Shown: positions 1 through 9,400 of the stretch, one piece after another
Layout: each line of letters begins with the position of its first letter
Numbering within the stretch: the first letter of the stretch is position 1
Origin: Roseofilum casamattae BLCC-M143
GTDB taxonomy: Bacteria; Cyanobacteriota; Cyanobacteriia; Cyanobacteriales; Desertifilaceae
NCBI RefSeq assembly: GCF_030068455.1
Contig: NZ_JAQOSQ010000004.1
Span: forward strand, 186,001-250,000
Length of the DNA: 64,000 nucleotides
Direction: 5' to 3'
The notes under the pieces: generated by a model
Databases searched by the model: none
What the model was told of the DNA's origin: nothing
Seen by the model: only the letters and a program-made list of their open reading frames with translations
Program-made: the position numbers and the translations under genes

Positions 1-336
1 AATTTACTGGCCAATGGGATTGATGCGATTGACGATCGCATTCAAGAGGAGAGTGTTGCTGAGGTTGAAATAACTCCGGGAGCGATCGCGATCGCCACTG
101 AATTCGATGCAGAACGAGCGATTATCCGAATTCGAGATAATGGCATGGGAATGCCTGCAGAAGTCCGGGAAAAAATATTCCAGCAAGGGTTTACGACAAA
201 GGAGGTGGGCAAAGGAACGGGGTTGGGAATGGCCATCGCGCGATCGATTGTGGAGGATAAACATGGAGGGGCGATCGCTTGCAGGTCTGAGGTTGGAGTC
301 GGTACGGAGTTTGAAGTGACTCTCCCTTTATCTTAA
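1..336 (+). CDS. Sensor histidine kinase, C-terminal fragment (cut by window edge)
   Basis: The reading frame is open from the first base and ends at TAA 334-336, so only the last 111 residues are visible. They form most of a HATPase_c ATP-binding domain. The N-box remnant NLLANGIDAID opens the fragment, DNGMGMP is the G1 box, and GTGLGMAIARSIVEDKHGG is the G2 region, followed by the usual end strand VGTEFEVTLPLS. The kinase would autophosphorylate a histidine that lies upstream of the window. The sensory domains and the partner regulator cannot be seen. The family assignment is firm; the input signal is unknown. Confidence 0.9.
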   Translation, partial: NLLANGIDAIDDRIQEESVAEVEITPGAIAIATEFDAERAIIRIRDNGMGMPAEVREKIFQQGFTTKEVGKGTGLGMAIARSIVEDKHGGAIACRSEVGVGTEFEVTLPLS

Positions 337-861
337 CGGTAGTTTTGGATAACGTATTGGGGAATGGGCAATCGAGATGGGAGCGCGATCGCCTTAACCT
401 AACTCTCTGATGGCGATCGCATTTTTTTTGAATTTTGAATTGTCGTGATGTTATTTTAGAGTTGGGTTCGCCATACCATCTCTTCTCTCCTATGTCAAAA
501 TTTGCCTTTACATTGAGACGAAAAAAATGGTTAGCAATCTGGAAGAAATTCTAAAATTGAGGGAGATCGAGCGCGGCTTTATGGGAGTTACAGACGAGAA
601 TTGGAGAGATATTTGCTAATTGAATATAGAGAGGTGATTATGAAAATGCTAGCTCGGGCTGTAAGCTTTGTCAATAGGTTGCATAAATTCAGTGCCGAGC
701 GGGATGTAAAGTTGTGCAAAATTTTATGAAGATACAACATTTTAATCTAATTAGACTCTCGGATTAGTAAAACCGATGACTTCCCAAGCCTACCCTTGTG
801 CCGAGTTTGGCGATCGCGGTAAATTAACATACAGATCTTACTTCTACCAACCCTTGCATCC
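337..861. other. Intergenic stretch with two tiny possible ORFs
   Basis: No convincing gene lies in these 525 bases. Two short ORFs are visible: 527-619 (30 codons, beginning MVSNLEEILKL and ending ENWRDIC) and 640-729 (29 codons, beginning MKMLARAVSFV), the second preceded by AGAGGTGATT, which could serve as a ribosome site. I recognise neither. They could be gene remnants. The rest holds HIP1 copies and AT-rich DNA that may contain the promoter of the rhodanese gene. Confidence 0.35.
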
Positions 862-1731
862 ATGACTTCTCCCTCTCTGCTCGTCTCTCCTCAGTGGCTA
901 GCCGAAAATATTGGCAATCCGCAAATCGCGATCGTCGATTGTCGCTTTGCCCTAGCTAATCCACAACAAGGGCAAGACGAATACAACGCAGGTCATATCC
1001 CCGGAGCCTTTTATTTAAATCTCGATCGCGACCTCTCCAGCCCAGTCCAACCCCATGGCGGTCGCCACCCCTTACCCGACCCCGATCGCCTTTCAGCAAA
1101 ATTGGTTGAGTTCGGCATTCGCCAAGGAGAAACCTTAGTCGTCGCTTACGATAGCTCGCGCATGGCTTTTGCCGCTCGCTGTTGGTGGCTGTTGCGCTAT
1201 TTAGGTCACGAGAACGTTGCAATCCTCGATGGCGGATGGCCGCAATGGCAGGAGGGAGGCTATCTGGTAAGTCAGGAACAAGAGCAGGCGAAACAGTCCG
1301 GGATATTCGTGCCGCAACTACAAAGAGATTGGGTTGTCGATGGCGAGCAAATTCAGCAATTGGGCGATCGCGAGGATGTAGTTCTCGTCGATTCCAGAGA
1401 TTACGACCGCTATATCGGTAAAGTCGAACCCATCGATCCGGTAGCCGGACATATTCCCGGAGCGATTAACCAACCGTGGAAAGGAATAACCACCGAATCG
1501 GGTTGGAGCAAATCCGTAGCAGACCAGCAAGCACGGTGGCAGGATTATCAGAATACTAAAGAAATTTGGGTCTATTGCGGTTCTGGGGTCACTGCTTGCG
1601 TCAACTTATTCTCCCTCGCGTTAGCCGGGCGATCGCGGGAAAAACTCTATGCCGGCAGTTGGAGTGATTGGTGTTCCTATGGCGATCGCCCGATTGCTAC
1701 AGAATTTCCCGGCGAGCGAGCAAAAGCTTGA
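862..1731 (+). CDS. sseA: Sulfurtransferase, 3-mercaptopyruvate/thiosulfate type (two rhodanese domains)
   Basis: This 289-residue protein has the two tandem rhodanese domains of the TST/MST family. The N-terminal domain (about residues 5-135) carries VDCRFALANPQ and the AGHIPGAFYLNLDRDLSSP signature. The C-terminal domain (about 160-280) carries VDSRDYDRYIGK, a second AGHIPGAIN and the active loop WVYCGSGVTAC. The loop cysteine is the persulfide-forming residue, and CGSGVTA is the form typical of mercaptopyruvate sulfurtransferases rather than the CRxGxR/T of rhodanese proper. It moves sulfane sulfur from 3-mercaptopyruvate to cyanide or thiols, in the cytoplasm as there is no signal peptide. 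A hairpin terminator follows about 95 bases downstream. The substrate preference is inferred from the loop only. Confidence 0.9.
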   Translation: MTSPSLLVSPQWLAENIGNPQIAIVDCRFALANPQQGQDEYNAGHIPGAFYLNLDRDLSSPVQPHGGRHPLPDPDRLSAKLVEFGIRQGETLVVAYDSSRMAFAARCWWLLRYLGHENVAILDGGWPQWQEGGYLVSQEQEQAKQSGIFVPQLQRDWVVDGEQIQQLGDREDVVLVDSRDYDRYIGKVEPIDPVAGHIPGAINQPWKGITTESGWSKSVADQQARWQDYQNTKEIWVYCGSGVTACVNLFSLALAGRSREKLYAGSWSDWCSYGDRPIATEFPGERAKA

Positions 1732-1826
1732 ACTTTCTGTCATAATAGAACCTGAATTTAAAGAATCGAATTTGACTGGAGATTGCTCTCTTGTCAGTAC
1801 CGATGGTTTACTTTCGTATATTTTTT

Positions 1827-1851
1827 CGGCGAGTCAATCGCCGTGTTTTTT
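1827..1851 (+). terminator. Intrinsic terminator after the sulfurtransferase gene
   Basis: A perfect 6-bp stem, CGGCGA (1827-1832) with TCGCCG (1838-1843), encloses the loop GTCAA and is followed by TGTTTTTT. It lies about 95 bases after the stop of the upstream gene and reads on the plus strand. Confidence 0.6.
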
Positions 1852-2076
1852 CTATTAAAACCCTTACAACCCAACTTTTACTGTCAATTGTTTCTATTGG
1901 CTCCTCGTGCGGGAAAACTCAGTTTCTGAGTTCTCCTTATTTTACGTTCAATAGTACCTCCTGGAATGGGTAGATTAACTACTTAGCTAGTGGGATGGGT
2001 TTGGCCTGCGAACAGTCAGTTTATGGCTGTACGTCGGGCTGATTGTATGCTACCAAGAACTCTAGGATCGTTATTT

Positions 2077-2592
2077 ATGGGATATAAGAATCGATTATCA
2101 ATTTTTGTCGATGGGAACAATATGTTCTACGCTCAACAGAAAAATGGCTGGTTTTTCGACCCGAAACGGGTATTGCAATATTTTACAAATAAGGAAGAAG
2201 CGGATTTAGCAAATGCCTTTTGGTATACTGGAATTAAAGACCCGCAAGACCAACGAGGGTTTCGCGATGCCCTTATTAGTCTCGGTTATACGGTACGCAC
2301 CAAAATATTGAAGGAGTATTATGACGACCATTCCGGTCGCTATTCGCAAAAAGCGAACTTAGATATAGAAATTGTTATTGATATGTTTAATACCGTCGAG
2401 CAATACGATCGCGTAATTCTCTTTAGCGGCGATGGCGATTTTGAACGGGCGATCGAACTGTTGCGATCGAAGAATACTCATATTACCGTAGTCTCGACAG
2501 AAGGCATGATTGCCAGAGAGTTGCGCAATGTCACCGATCGCTATATCGATTTAAACGATATTCGCATTAGCATCGAAAAGACGGATCTTTAA
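2077..2592 (+). CDS. NYN-domain protein of the LabA/DUF88 family
   Basis: From ATG 2077 this encodes 171 residues forming a single NYN (PIN-like) domain. It begins LSIFVDGNNMFYAQQ, with the first acidic metal-site residue in FVDGNN, and continues to LFSGDGDFERAIELLR, where SGDGDF holds the second acidic cluster. The tail RELRNVTDRYIDLNDI is typical of LabA-like proteins. LabA of Synechococcus acts in circadian output, and others of the fold are RNases; which applies here is not visible. An upstream in-frame start at 1990 would add 29 residues with no domain character, so I prefer 2077, which has AGGA about 11 bases upstream. It converges on the next gene, with a hairpin between them. Confidence 0.85.
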   Translation: MGYKNRLSIFVDGNNMFYAQQKNGWFFDPKRVLQYFTNKEEADLANAFWYTGIKDPQDQRGFRDALISLGYTVRTKILKEYYDDHSGRYSQKANLDIEIVIDMFNTVEQYDRVILFSGDGDFERAIELLRSKNTHITVVSTEGMIARELRNVTDRYIDLNDIRISIEKTDL

Positions 2593-2608
2593 ATTGCGAT
2601 CGCAGATC

Positions 2609-2630
2609 GGGAGCGCTCTTGCCCGCTCCC
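2609..2630. terminator. Hairpin between convergent genes
   Basis: GGGAGCG (2609-2615) and CGCTCCC (2624-2630) form a perfect 7-bp stem with an 8-base loop, between the stop at 2592 (plus) and the stop at 2637 (minus). No clear T-run follows on either strand, so termination activity is a guess from position. Confidence 0.4.
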
Positions 2631-2636
2631 TCACCA

Positions 2637-2870
2637 CTACTTCTTCCGTTTCGGAAAGCTCGTTAGATTTTTGATGCCGCCGAATGTTTTACTATTGCGA
2701 TACAAGATATCGGCGATTTCCTCATCAGTTAATCCTTTTTTGCTGCTCTTGTAAATAAAATCAGCCACCTCTTTATCGTTCCACCCTTTTTCAGCAAGTT
2801 TGCTCGCTTGCGAAAGTCCTTTCGTTAGCTCTTTTGTTCCGGGGGCGTTCTTCAGCAGTTTGTCAAACAT
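2637..2870 (-). CDS. Small hypothetical protein with an internal duplicated helix motif
   Basis: This 77-residue, lysine-rich protein matches no family I recognise. It contains an internal repeat of about 17 residues: GWNDKEVADFIYKSSKK (about 29-45) followed by GLTDEEIADILYRNSK (about 46-61). Both units read as a short acidic turn, then an amphipathic helix ending in [FL]YxxS. No signal peptide or membrane segment is present. It could be a small DNA- or protein-binding module. No good ribosome site precedes the ATG, so coding status rests on the ordered repeat and the absence of an overlapping gene. Confidence 0.6.
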   Translation of the reverse strand: MFDKLLKNAPGTKELTKGLSQASKLAEKGWNDKEVADFIYKSSKKGLTDEEIADILYRNSKTFGGIKNLTSFPKRKK

Positions 2871-2937
2871 GGCGAATTTAAGAATACTGGAAGTTAGCCT
2901 AACATAGATATCAATACCGTGCTTTATTGGGTATCGC

Positions 2938-2975
2938 TTGTAGGTTAGGTTCCCTGAGTTTAACCCAACCTACAA
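2938..2975. repeat. Short palindromic repeat (TTGTAGGTTGGGTT type)
   Basis: TTGTAGGTTAGGTT (2938-2951) is inverted at 2962-2975 as AACCCAACCTACAA, with one mismatch and a 10-base loop. Similar TTGTAGGTTGGGTT palindromes are common between genes in cyanobacteria. This copy sits just downstream of argZ and may serve as its transcript end. Confidence 0.6.
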
Positions 2976-2989
2976 ATTAGGACTGCGAA

Positions 2990-5098
2990 CTAAGACACGA
3001 CTTCGTAAGGAATAGTTAGCTTGCGCAGTTGATTGACCAGCAAACTCAAGAACAGCCCTACATCAGTAACCACGCCAATCGACTCTAAGGAACCGCGATC
3101 GCTTAACTTAGTCACAACAGCCGGATTAATATCCACGCAGACCATCTTCACCCCAGCCGGAGTCATATTACCAACCCCAATCGAGTGCAGCATGGAAGAG
3201 AGCATTAAGACCATATCGGTATCGTAGAGCAGTTCGGCATATTCGCCCTGGGCGTCCACCATATTTACCTGGGTATCCGGTAGGGGGCCGTCATCGCGAA
3301 TGGAACCGGCGAGGACGAACGGTACATTATTCTGTACGCATTCATACATGACACCTTGAGTCAGGGTTCCTGCTTCCACCGCTTTGGCAATACTGCCATG
3401 ACTGCGAATTTTGTTAATGACTTTCAAGTGATGGCGGTGGCCGCCTTGCACGGCAACTCCTTGATTCATATCCACTCCCAGAGAAGTCCCCATCAGAGCT
3501 TGTTCGATATCGTGAACGGCGATCGCATTTCCTCCCAGCAGCACTTGCACGTAGCCTTCGCGGATGAGAGTGGCTAAGTGCTGTCCGCCACCAGTATGAA
3601 TAACCACAGGACCGGCCGTAACGACCACTTTACCGCCGCGATCGCGAATTTGGCGCAATTCCCAGGCCACTTGTTCCACCATCAGCTCGACGCGGCGTTC
3701 GCTAGACACTCCACCGCTCATAAAGCTAAACTCGTCCGGAGCCTTCTGATCTCGTTTTTCGACTTTGTGCAATGTACGAATACCGCGAGTCCCCAGAATC
3801 ACCTCTTCGCCAATTTCCAAGTCGCGCAAGAGCTTGCATTGGGCAACCGGCCCTTCCTCAGTATAAGTAACGGCGATCGAAGCATCCATCCGCTGTTTCT
3901 GCACTTTCACCCACTGTCCTTTCACGCGCACTTCCGTGGGATAAATCGTACTCACATAGAAATTATCTGGAGCCACTCCCGGTTGGGGAACTGGCTGGCG
4001 CAGGGCATCCTGTTGGTCGTCGGAAGCTGGCACCGCTCCCAAATCGATCAACTGCGCCATAATATCATCTAAGACCTCTTTCGAGGGTGCTGAAACCTTA
4101 ACATCTGCAGAAGAGAGGCTTTGGCGCTGCTCGCCTAAATTAAAGTTGAGAACTTTAAAGCTACCACCCCCTTCTATAATCAGATCCAAAGCGCGATTCA
4201 TCAATCCCGCATCGAGCAAGTGACCCACCATATGAATTGTCCGCGTGTCAATTCGCGTCGTGGCGTGCAACTCTTCGCGAATGGGTTCGGTAGTGCGCAA
4301 GGTCAAACATTTGGATGCTCCTCCGGCTTTAAGAAACTCGGTTAGCGGCGTTTCAATTAACCGAAATCCTGCTGATTTTAAGCGATCGCGCAGCTCCTGA
4401 CTGGCTTTATTCATAATCACGATATCGTTAATATTCACCGCGTTGCAGGAGAAGTTCACCGCATCGGCTTCGCTCAGCGCAATTCGTTTTTCCGCCGGAA
4501 CCCGCATTTCAATTAAGCGATTGGAATAGCCATCAAAGGCGGGAGGATAGTAGAGCAAATAGCCCCCACTCAACGGACAAAAACAGGTATCGAGATGGTA
4601 GAAACGCTCGTCCATTAACCGCAGAGAAAGCACTTCCACATCCAACCATTGGGCGATGGCCGGATGGGAGTCGAGTTCCGAACGGAAGCCATATCCGGCC
4701 CACAACCACCGTCCTTCGCGATCGAATAAAGCATCGCCGGCTCCTTCAAACGGAACCTCTTTCGGCAGTTCGTAAACCGTAAATCCTTGGGATTCAAACC
4801 AGGCTTTGAAGTGGGGTTCTTCCCCTTGTCGTTCCGGATGGTAAAATCGGCTGAGAACAACATTTTTCCCTAACACTAAACCGGCGTTAGCGGTGAAGAC
4901 CATATCCGGCCATCCTGGTTCCGGTTTGACTAAATCGACAATGGCATTGTCTTTAATAATCTTGTATAGGTTCTCCCATTGTTCTACGGCCAGGGAACGA
5001 GACGATTTGTGGATGTTGCCTTCCATCCAAGGGTTAATCACATAATCGACATCGTAGTGGTCGGGAGCGCACATCAAGAAGCGAATTGAATCGGTCAT
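2990..5098 (-). CDS. argZ: Arginine dihydrolase / ornithine-processing bifunctional enzyme (ArgZ/AgrE)
   Basis: This 702-residue protein is close in length to Synechocystis ArgZ and Anabaena AgrE. Residues 1-270 form the amidinotransferase-fold arginine dihydrolase, which converts arginine to ornithine plus ammonia and CO2. Visible key residues are N71 in FTANAGL, the EGAGD loop at 118-122, H168 in YHLD, and the nucleophile C264 in GGASKCLTL, which falls exactly at the ArgZ position. The C-terminal half (about 285-700) is the LOR/SDH-like domain with motifs such as SGGVSSERR, GGGQHLATL and VQGGHRHHLKV. In Anabaena it releases proline from ornithine. The enzyme opens the cyanobacterial ornithine-ammonia cycle and mobilises arginine from cyanophycin. 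The gene is monocistronic, and I saw no clear NtcA box upstream. Confidence 0.95.
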   Translation of the reverse strand: MTDSIRFLMCAPDHYDVDYVINPWMEGNIHKSSRSLAVEQWENLYKIIKDNAIVDLVKPEPGWPDMVFTANAGLVLGKNVVLSRFYHPERQGEEPHFKAWFESQGFTVYELPKEVPFEGAGDALFDREGRWLWAGYGFRSELDSHPAIAQWLDVEVLSLRLMDERFYHLDTCFCPLSGGYLLYYPPAFDGYSNRLIEMRVPAEKRIALSEADAVNFSCNAVNINDIVIMNKASQELRDRLKSAGFRLIETPLTEFLKAGGASKCLTLRTTEPIREELHATTRIDTRTIHMVGHLLDAGLMNRALDLIIEGGGSFKVLNFNLGEQRQSLSSADVKVSAPSKEVLDDIMAQLIDLGAVPASDDQQDALRQPVPQPGVAPDNFYVSTIYPTEVRVKGQWVKVQKQRMDASIAVTYTEEGPVAQCKLLRDLEIGEEVILGTRGIRTLHKVEKRDQKAPDEFSFMSGGVSSERRVELMVEQVAWELRQIRDRGGKVVVTAGPVVIHTGGGQHLATLIREGYVQVLLGGNAIAVHDIEQALMGTSLGVDMNQGVAVQGGHRHHLKVINKIRSHGSIAKAVEAGTLTQGVMYECVQNNVPFVLAGSIRDDGPLPDTQVNMVDAQGEYAELLYDTDMVLMLSSMLHSIGVGNMTPAGVKMVCVDINPAVVTKLSDRGSLESIGVVTDVGLFLSLLVNQLRKLTIPYEVVS

Positions 5099-5277
5099 AA
5101 TCTCATGTGGGGTAGTTGCGATCGGATGAACGGCATTAGTGGCGATCGAAGGAATGCGATAACCGCTTCATGCCAACCTTCGATATTACCAGAAATTATT
5201 AAAGTTCTGGATAATTATCAGGAAGTGCTGACGAAGGAGCGACCTTCTCAGTAGGGTGAATTTACCTAGCGATCGCT

Positions 5278-6432
5278 TTATGCTAGGGGCAGTTCGATAG
5301 TGACGGTTGTTTCTTGTCCGTAAATACTGGATAGGGAAAGTTTCCCTCCATAAAGTTGGACAACTTTTTGTGCAATTTTCAATCCTAAGCCTAAACCCTG
5401 TTGTTCGTAGCGCGATCGCTCGAATTGCATAAACGCACCGATTTTGGTAATTTGCTCTTCAGTCATTCCCCGTCCGCGATCGCTAATTTGCAGGAGAAAG
5501 ATACCATTCAACGCTTTCGCTGAGAGCGTTACGGGCGTTTTCGGTTCCGAAAACTTAAACGCATTATCTAATAATTCTTCGATTAACCATTGCAGATGCT
5601 TGTCCATCATCGCCAAGTCGGCCTTTTCAATGTCTAGAGTAAAGGTATCCAGGCGATCGACCAATTGAGCTTTGGTTTGTGCATAATCCTGCATAAAAAA
5701 GGTTGGAGTTTTAGCCGTTTTCCATTCCATATCTGAACTAGTCGGATCGTTGACTCGGTGAGTTTCTAACTCCAGATATAAATAAGCGAGCAATCGTTTA
5801 GAGAGCTTTTCTAAGCGTCTAGCCGATCGCGTTCCTATGGAAATAAACTCGCGAATTTCTTCTGGATCGGTATCCTCATCATCCCAATAACTATTAAGCA
5901 ACCAAAAGCTCGATAAAACCCCATTTAAAGGAGTATTTAATTCATGAGATAAGCTAGAAGCCATATTGCCGCGCAACTCATTTAAACTATGCTCTAGCAA
6001 TTGGATTGTATTTTTTTGCACGTGGGACCAACTCTGGAGTCGGTCGTACTGTTGTTTAATCCGCAACATCGACTGCACTCGCGCGCGCAATTCCAAACCA
6101 TTCAACGGTTTGCTAATAAAATCATCCGCCCCCGCACTCAAGCAGCGAGCCAAATCCTCCTTACTGCTCAATGCCGTGACCATGATGATGGGGACTGCCT
6201 GATATTCTGGCATGGCTTTCAGGCGATGGCATAGCTCAATCCCATCCATTTCCGGCATCATCACATCGAGCAAAAATAGATCGGGGTGAAAAAAACTCCC
6301 GAGAGATGCGATCGCCTCGGGCCCGTTCGATGCATAGTTGAGATCGTAATCTTGATTAAAGAGCAACCCTTCGATCGCCTCAAAGTTGTGTGGCTCATCA
6401 TCAACGACGAGTATAGAGAAATTATTGTTCAT
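5278..6432 (-). CDS. Receiver-histidine kinase hybrid (REC at the N-terminus)
   Basis: This protein has 384 residues from ATG 6432. Residues 5-120 are a response-regulator receiver with the phosphorylatable Asp in LFLLDVMMPEMDG and the conserved Lys in FISKPL. A linker helix leads to the phosphoacceptor region SSLSHELNTPLNGVLSS, then HATPase_c with the N-box EELLDNAFKFS, the G1 box SDRGRGM and the G2 box QGLGLGLKIA. It lies 17 bases after the 1594-residue kinase, so the two are almost certainly co-transcribed. The order REC-then-kinase suggests it receives a phosphate and relays it onward. An in-frame upstream start would overlap the previous gene. Confidence 0.9.
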   Translation of the reverse strand: MNNNFSILVVDDEPHNFEAIEGLLFNQDYDLNYASNGPEAIASLGSFFHPDLFLLDVMMPEMDGIELCHRLKAMPEYQAVPIIMVTALSSKEDLARCLSAGADDFISKPLNGLELRARVQSMLRIKQQYDRLQSWSHVQKNTIQLLEHSLNELRGNMASSLSHELNTPLNGVLSSFWLLNSYWDDEDTDPEEIREFISIGTRSARRLEKLSKRLLAYLYLELETHRVNDPTSSDMEWKTAKTPTFFMQDYAQTKAQLVDRLDTFTLDIEKADLAMMDKHLQWLIEELLDNAFKFSEPKTPVTLSAKALNGIFLLQISDRGRGMTEEQITKIGAFMQFERSRYEQQGLGLGLKIAQKVVQLYGGKLSLSSIYGQETTVTIELPLA

Positions 6433-6449
6433 CAATAAACATTCCGATC

Positions 6450-9400
6450 TTAAGCACCACAATACTGTTGAATTATTACCATTAATTGTCGCAATCGAAT
6501 CGGCTTGCTGAGATAATCATTGGCCCCAGCAGCCAGACACCGTTCGCGATCGCCCGTCATAGCTAAAGCCGTTAACGCCACAATGGGAGTTTTCTCTAAA
6601 CTCGGTATCTGGCGAATGGCTTGCATGGCTTCGAGTCCATCAACTTCCGGCATTTGAATATCCATCAGAATTAAATCGGGTTGTTCTGCCCGAGCTAGAT
6701 CGATCGCTTGCTGCCCATTGTAGGCTAGGATAACACTATAACCCTTCGCTTTCAGATAACCGGCGATGGTTTTGATATTGGCCAAATTATCCTCTGCCAG
6801 CAAAATTCGGCAGGGAACAATCTCGTCGCTAGTCTCGACGCGATCGGGCGAAGCCGATCGCGAGGCCGCAGCCCCTTTACCGGCTAACTCTCCACAAGGT
6901 AGAGCAAACCAAAACTGGCTTCCTACCCCTTCTTGAGAGCTGACTCCTAATGTCCCTCCATGCAGCTCAACAATTCGCTTCACCAGAGATAATCCCAATC
7001 CCGTACCAGAATAACTGCGATTCAGGGCGCTATCAACTTGCACAAAAGGTTGAAACAGCTTTTGCAAATTTTCTTGGCTAATACCAATTCCCGTATCGAT
7101 CGCCGTAAATTTCAGCCAGTAGGACGTTTGATGGGTTGCTTCATTGCGATCGCTTTCCAGATTCACTTGGAGAACGATCGATCCCCCTTCAGCCGTAAAC
7201 TTCACCGCATTATTGAGCAAGTTAATCAGAGACTGACGAATCCGACGTTCGTCGAGCATCACGTTGGGTAAATTAGGCGGGATTTGAATTTGGGTCTGAA
7301 TTTGTTTGCGATGAGCCTGCTGTTTAATAAAAACTAAACTGTTTTGACAGAGTGCCTCAATATTGCTCGGGCTATACTCGAGTTCCACTTGCCCCGATTC
7401 AATCTTAGCCAAATCGAGGATGTCATTAATCAGCTCCAGCAGGTGCATTCCGCTCTGAGTCACTACGCTTAAGGCTTTATTTTGCTGGGCATTAAGAGTT
7501 CCATAAGCTCCTTCTTGCAGAGCTTCCGTCATTCCCAACACTGCATTGAGCGGAGTGCGCAACTCGTGGCTCATATTGGCCAGAAATTGATCTTTGAGCT
7601 TCGTTGCTCTTGCCAGTTTAATATTGGTTTGTTGCAGTTCTTCTTCATAGCGTTTGCGATCGCTAATATCCACGCGAATTGCTAAATATTGAAATGGTTT
7701 TCCTTGGCTATCGGTAAACGGAACTAAAGTACTATCAACCCAGTAGAGACGGCCGTCTTTGGCTTTATTGCAAATTTCTCCGCGCCAGATTTTGCCGCTA
7801 GAAATGGTTTCCCAGAGATCTTGAAAAAAGCTAGAGGGATGATAGCCGGAATTAATAATCTGATGAGTCTGGCCGAGCAGTTCGTCTTTGGTATAACCGG
7901 AGATCGTACAGAAGCGATCGTTAACATAGGTAATGATTCCCTCTGTGTCCGTAATCGCAACGATCGCAGAACGGTCCAGGGCTTGTTTAAAGGAGACGAG
8001 TTCTTGAATGAGGTTATGACGTTCGGTGACATCGCGAAAAATAGCGCGAGTGGCAACCGGGAGACCATTTTCTAAACGACAATTGACACTCCCTTCCAAG
8101 CGGATTTCCCGTCCGTATTTGGTCAGAAAGATCAGTTCAATACGTTCGAGCTGACAGGTTTTTCCCTGACGCATTTCGCCAATCAAACCGATGCAATGTT
8201 GGTGGTAGCTGGGATGTAAAAGATCGAAGATGGTTAACTCTGCTACCTCTGCTTCTGAATACCCCAAAGCTTGCTGCCAAGCATGATTGACATACTCAAA
8301 TCGCCCATCTTCGAGTAAAACACTTTGGATGAGATCGTTGGCATTATCGAAAAAGTCTTCCAGCTGTGCATCTTTGACTCGTAATTCTTCCGTGCGCTGT
8401 TCGACTCGTTCTTCTAGCTCTCGGTTGAGGGCTTCTAAATCCGAGCTAACGCGCTGACGTTCTAATTCTGTGGTGCAGCGAGAGGCAAAAACGGTTAACA
8501 CTTGTTCGAGCCGTTGAATATTGTCTAACGGACGGCGATCTAAGATGCATAAATTGCCCATTATCTCACCTCGAGCATTGTGCATCGCAATACCTAAATA
8601 ACTTTCAGCACCCATCTGAGCTAATATTTTACTTTCCGGAAATTTGTGTTGAACTAAGGATTGACAGACAAACTTCCCATTTTTCAAGGTGTGTTTGCAA
8701 GGGGTTTGGGCAGGATTGTAAGAAATATTCTCTTGCAGAGCGTCCTCTGCCCACAAGGCAAGAGTATGCAGGCAATCGTCTACATATTCAGTGACTAGGA
8801 CGTAAGCCACATTCAGGGCTTCGGCAATGTGGCGGACTAAAGCCGGGAAAAAGTCTTTTCCTGTCGTGGCGGCGGTTCCGGCAATTAAGTGTTGTAGGGC
8901 GAGTTCGGCGGTGCGACGTTCGGTGACATTTGCCGCCATAGAAACGACAGAGCGACGGCCGTCGGGGAGCAGGCCGAGGGGGGAGGAGCTAAAGTGCCAG
9001 ATTTGTTGCGATCGCTCCCGAGTGGTAATGGTTAACTCGCCTTCATCCTGGCGCGATCGCAGATGATAGCGTCGATCGATGGTATTTTTCAGCACGTCCG
9101 AGGCGAGATCGCCATAGGCTTTTTCTGCCCATGCTGCGGTGGTGGGAATATCGGCGCGGGTGTATCCGGTGAGTTCGGTCCAGATATTGCTAATCTGCAA
9201 CACTTCCCCATCTTCGGCATGAATCATAATCGGGAATGGCGCTTGTTCGATGGCCTGGCGGAAGCGTTGTTCGCTGGCTTGCCGTTGTTGCTCGGCTTGC
9301 TTGCGATCGCTAATATCGGTAATGGTGCCCACATAACCAACGATCTGTTGCTGCTCGTTATATTCAGCCAGGGATTGCCCGTAAACCCAGGTGATTTGAC

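Noticed and set aside
3578-4072. 164-codon plus-strand ORF inside argZ
   Set aside because: It is an antisense shadow of the well-conserved LOR/SDH domain, with no start signal and no protein features.
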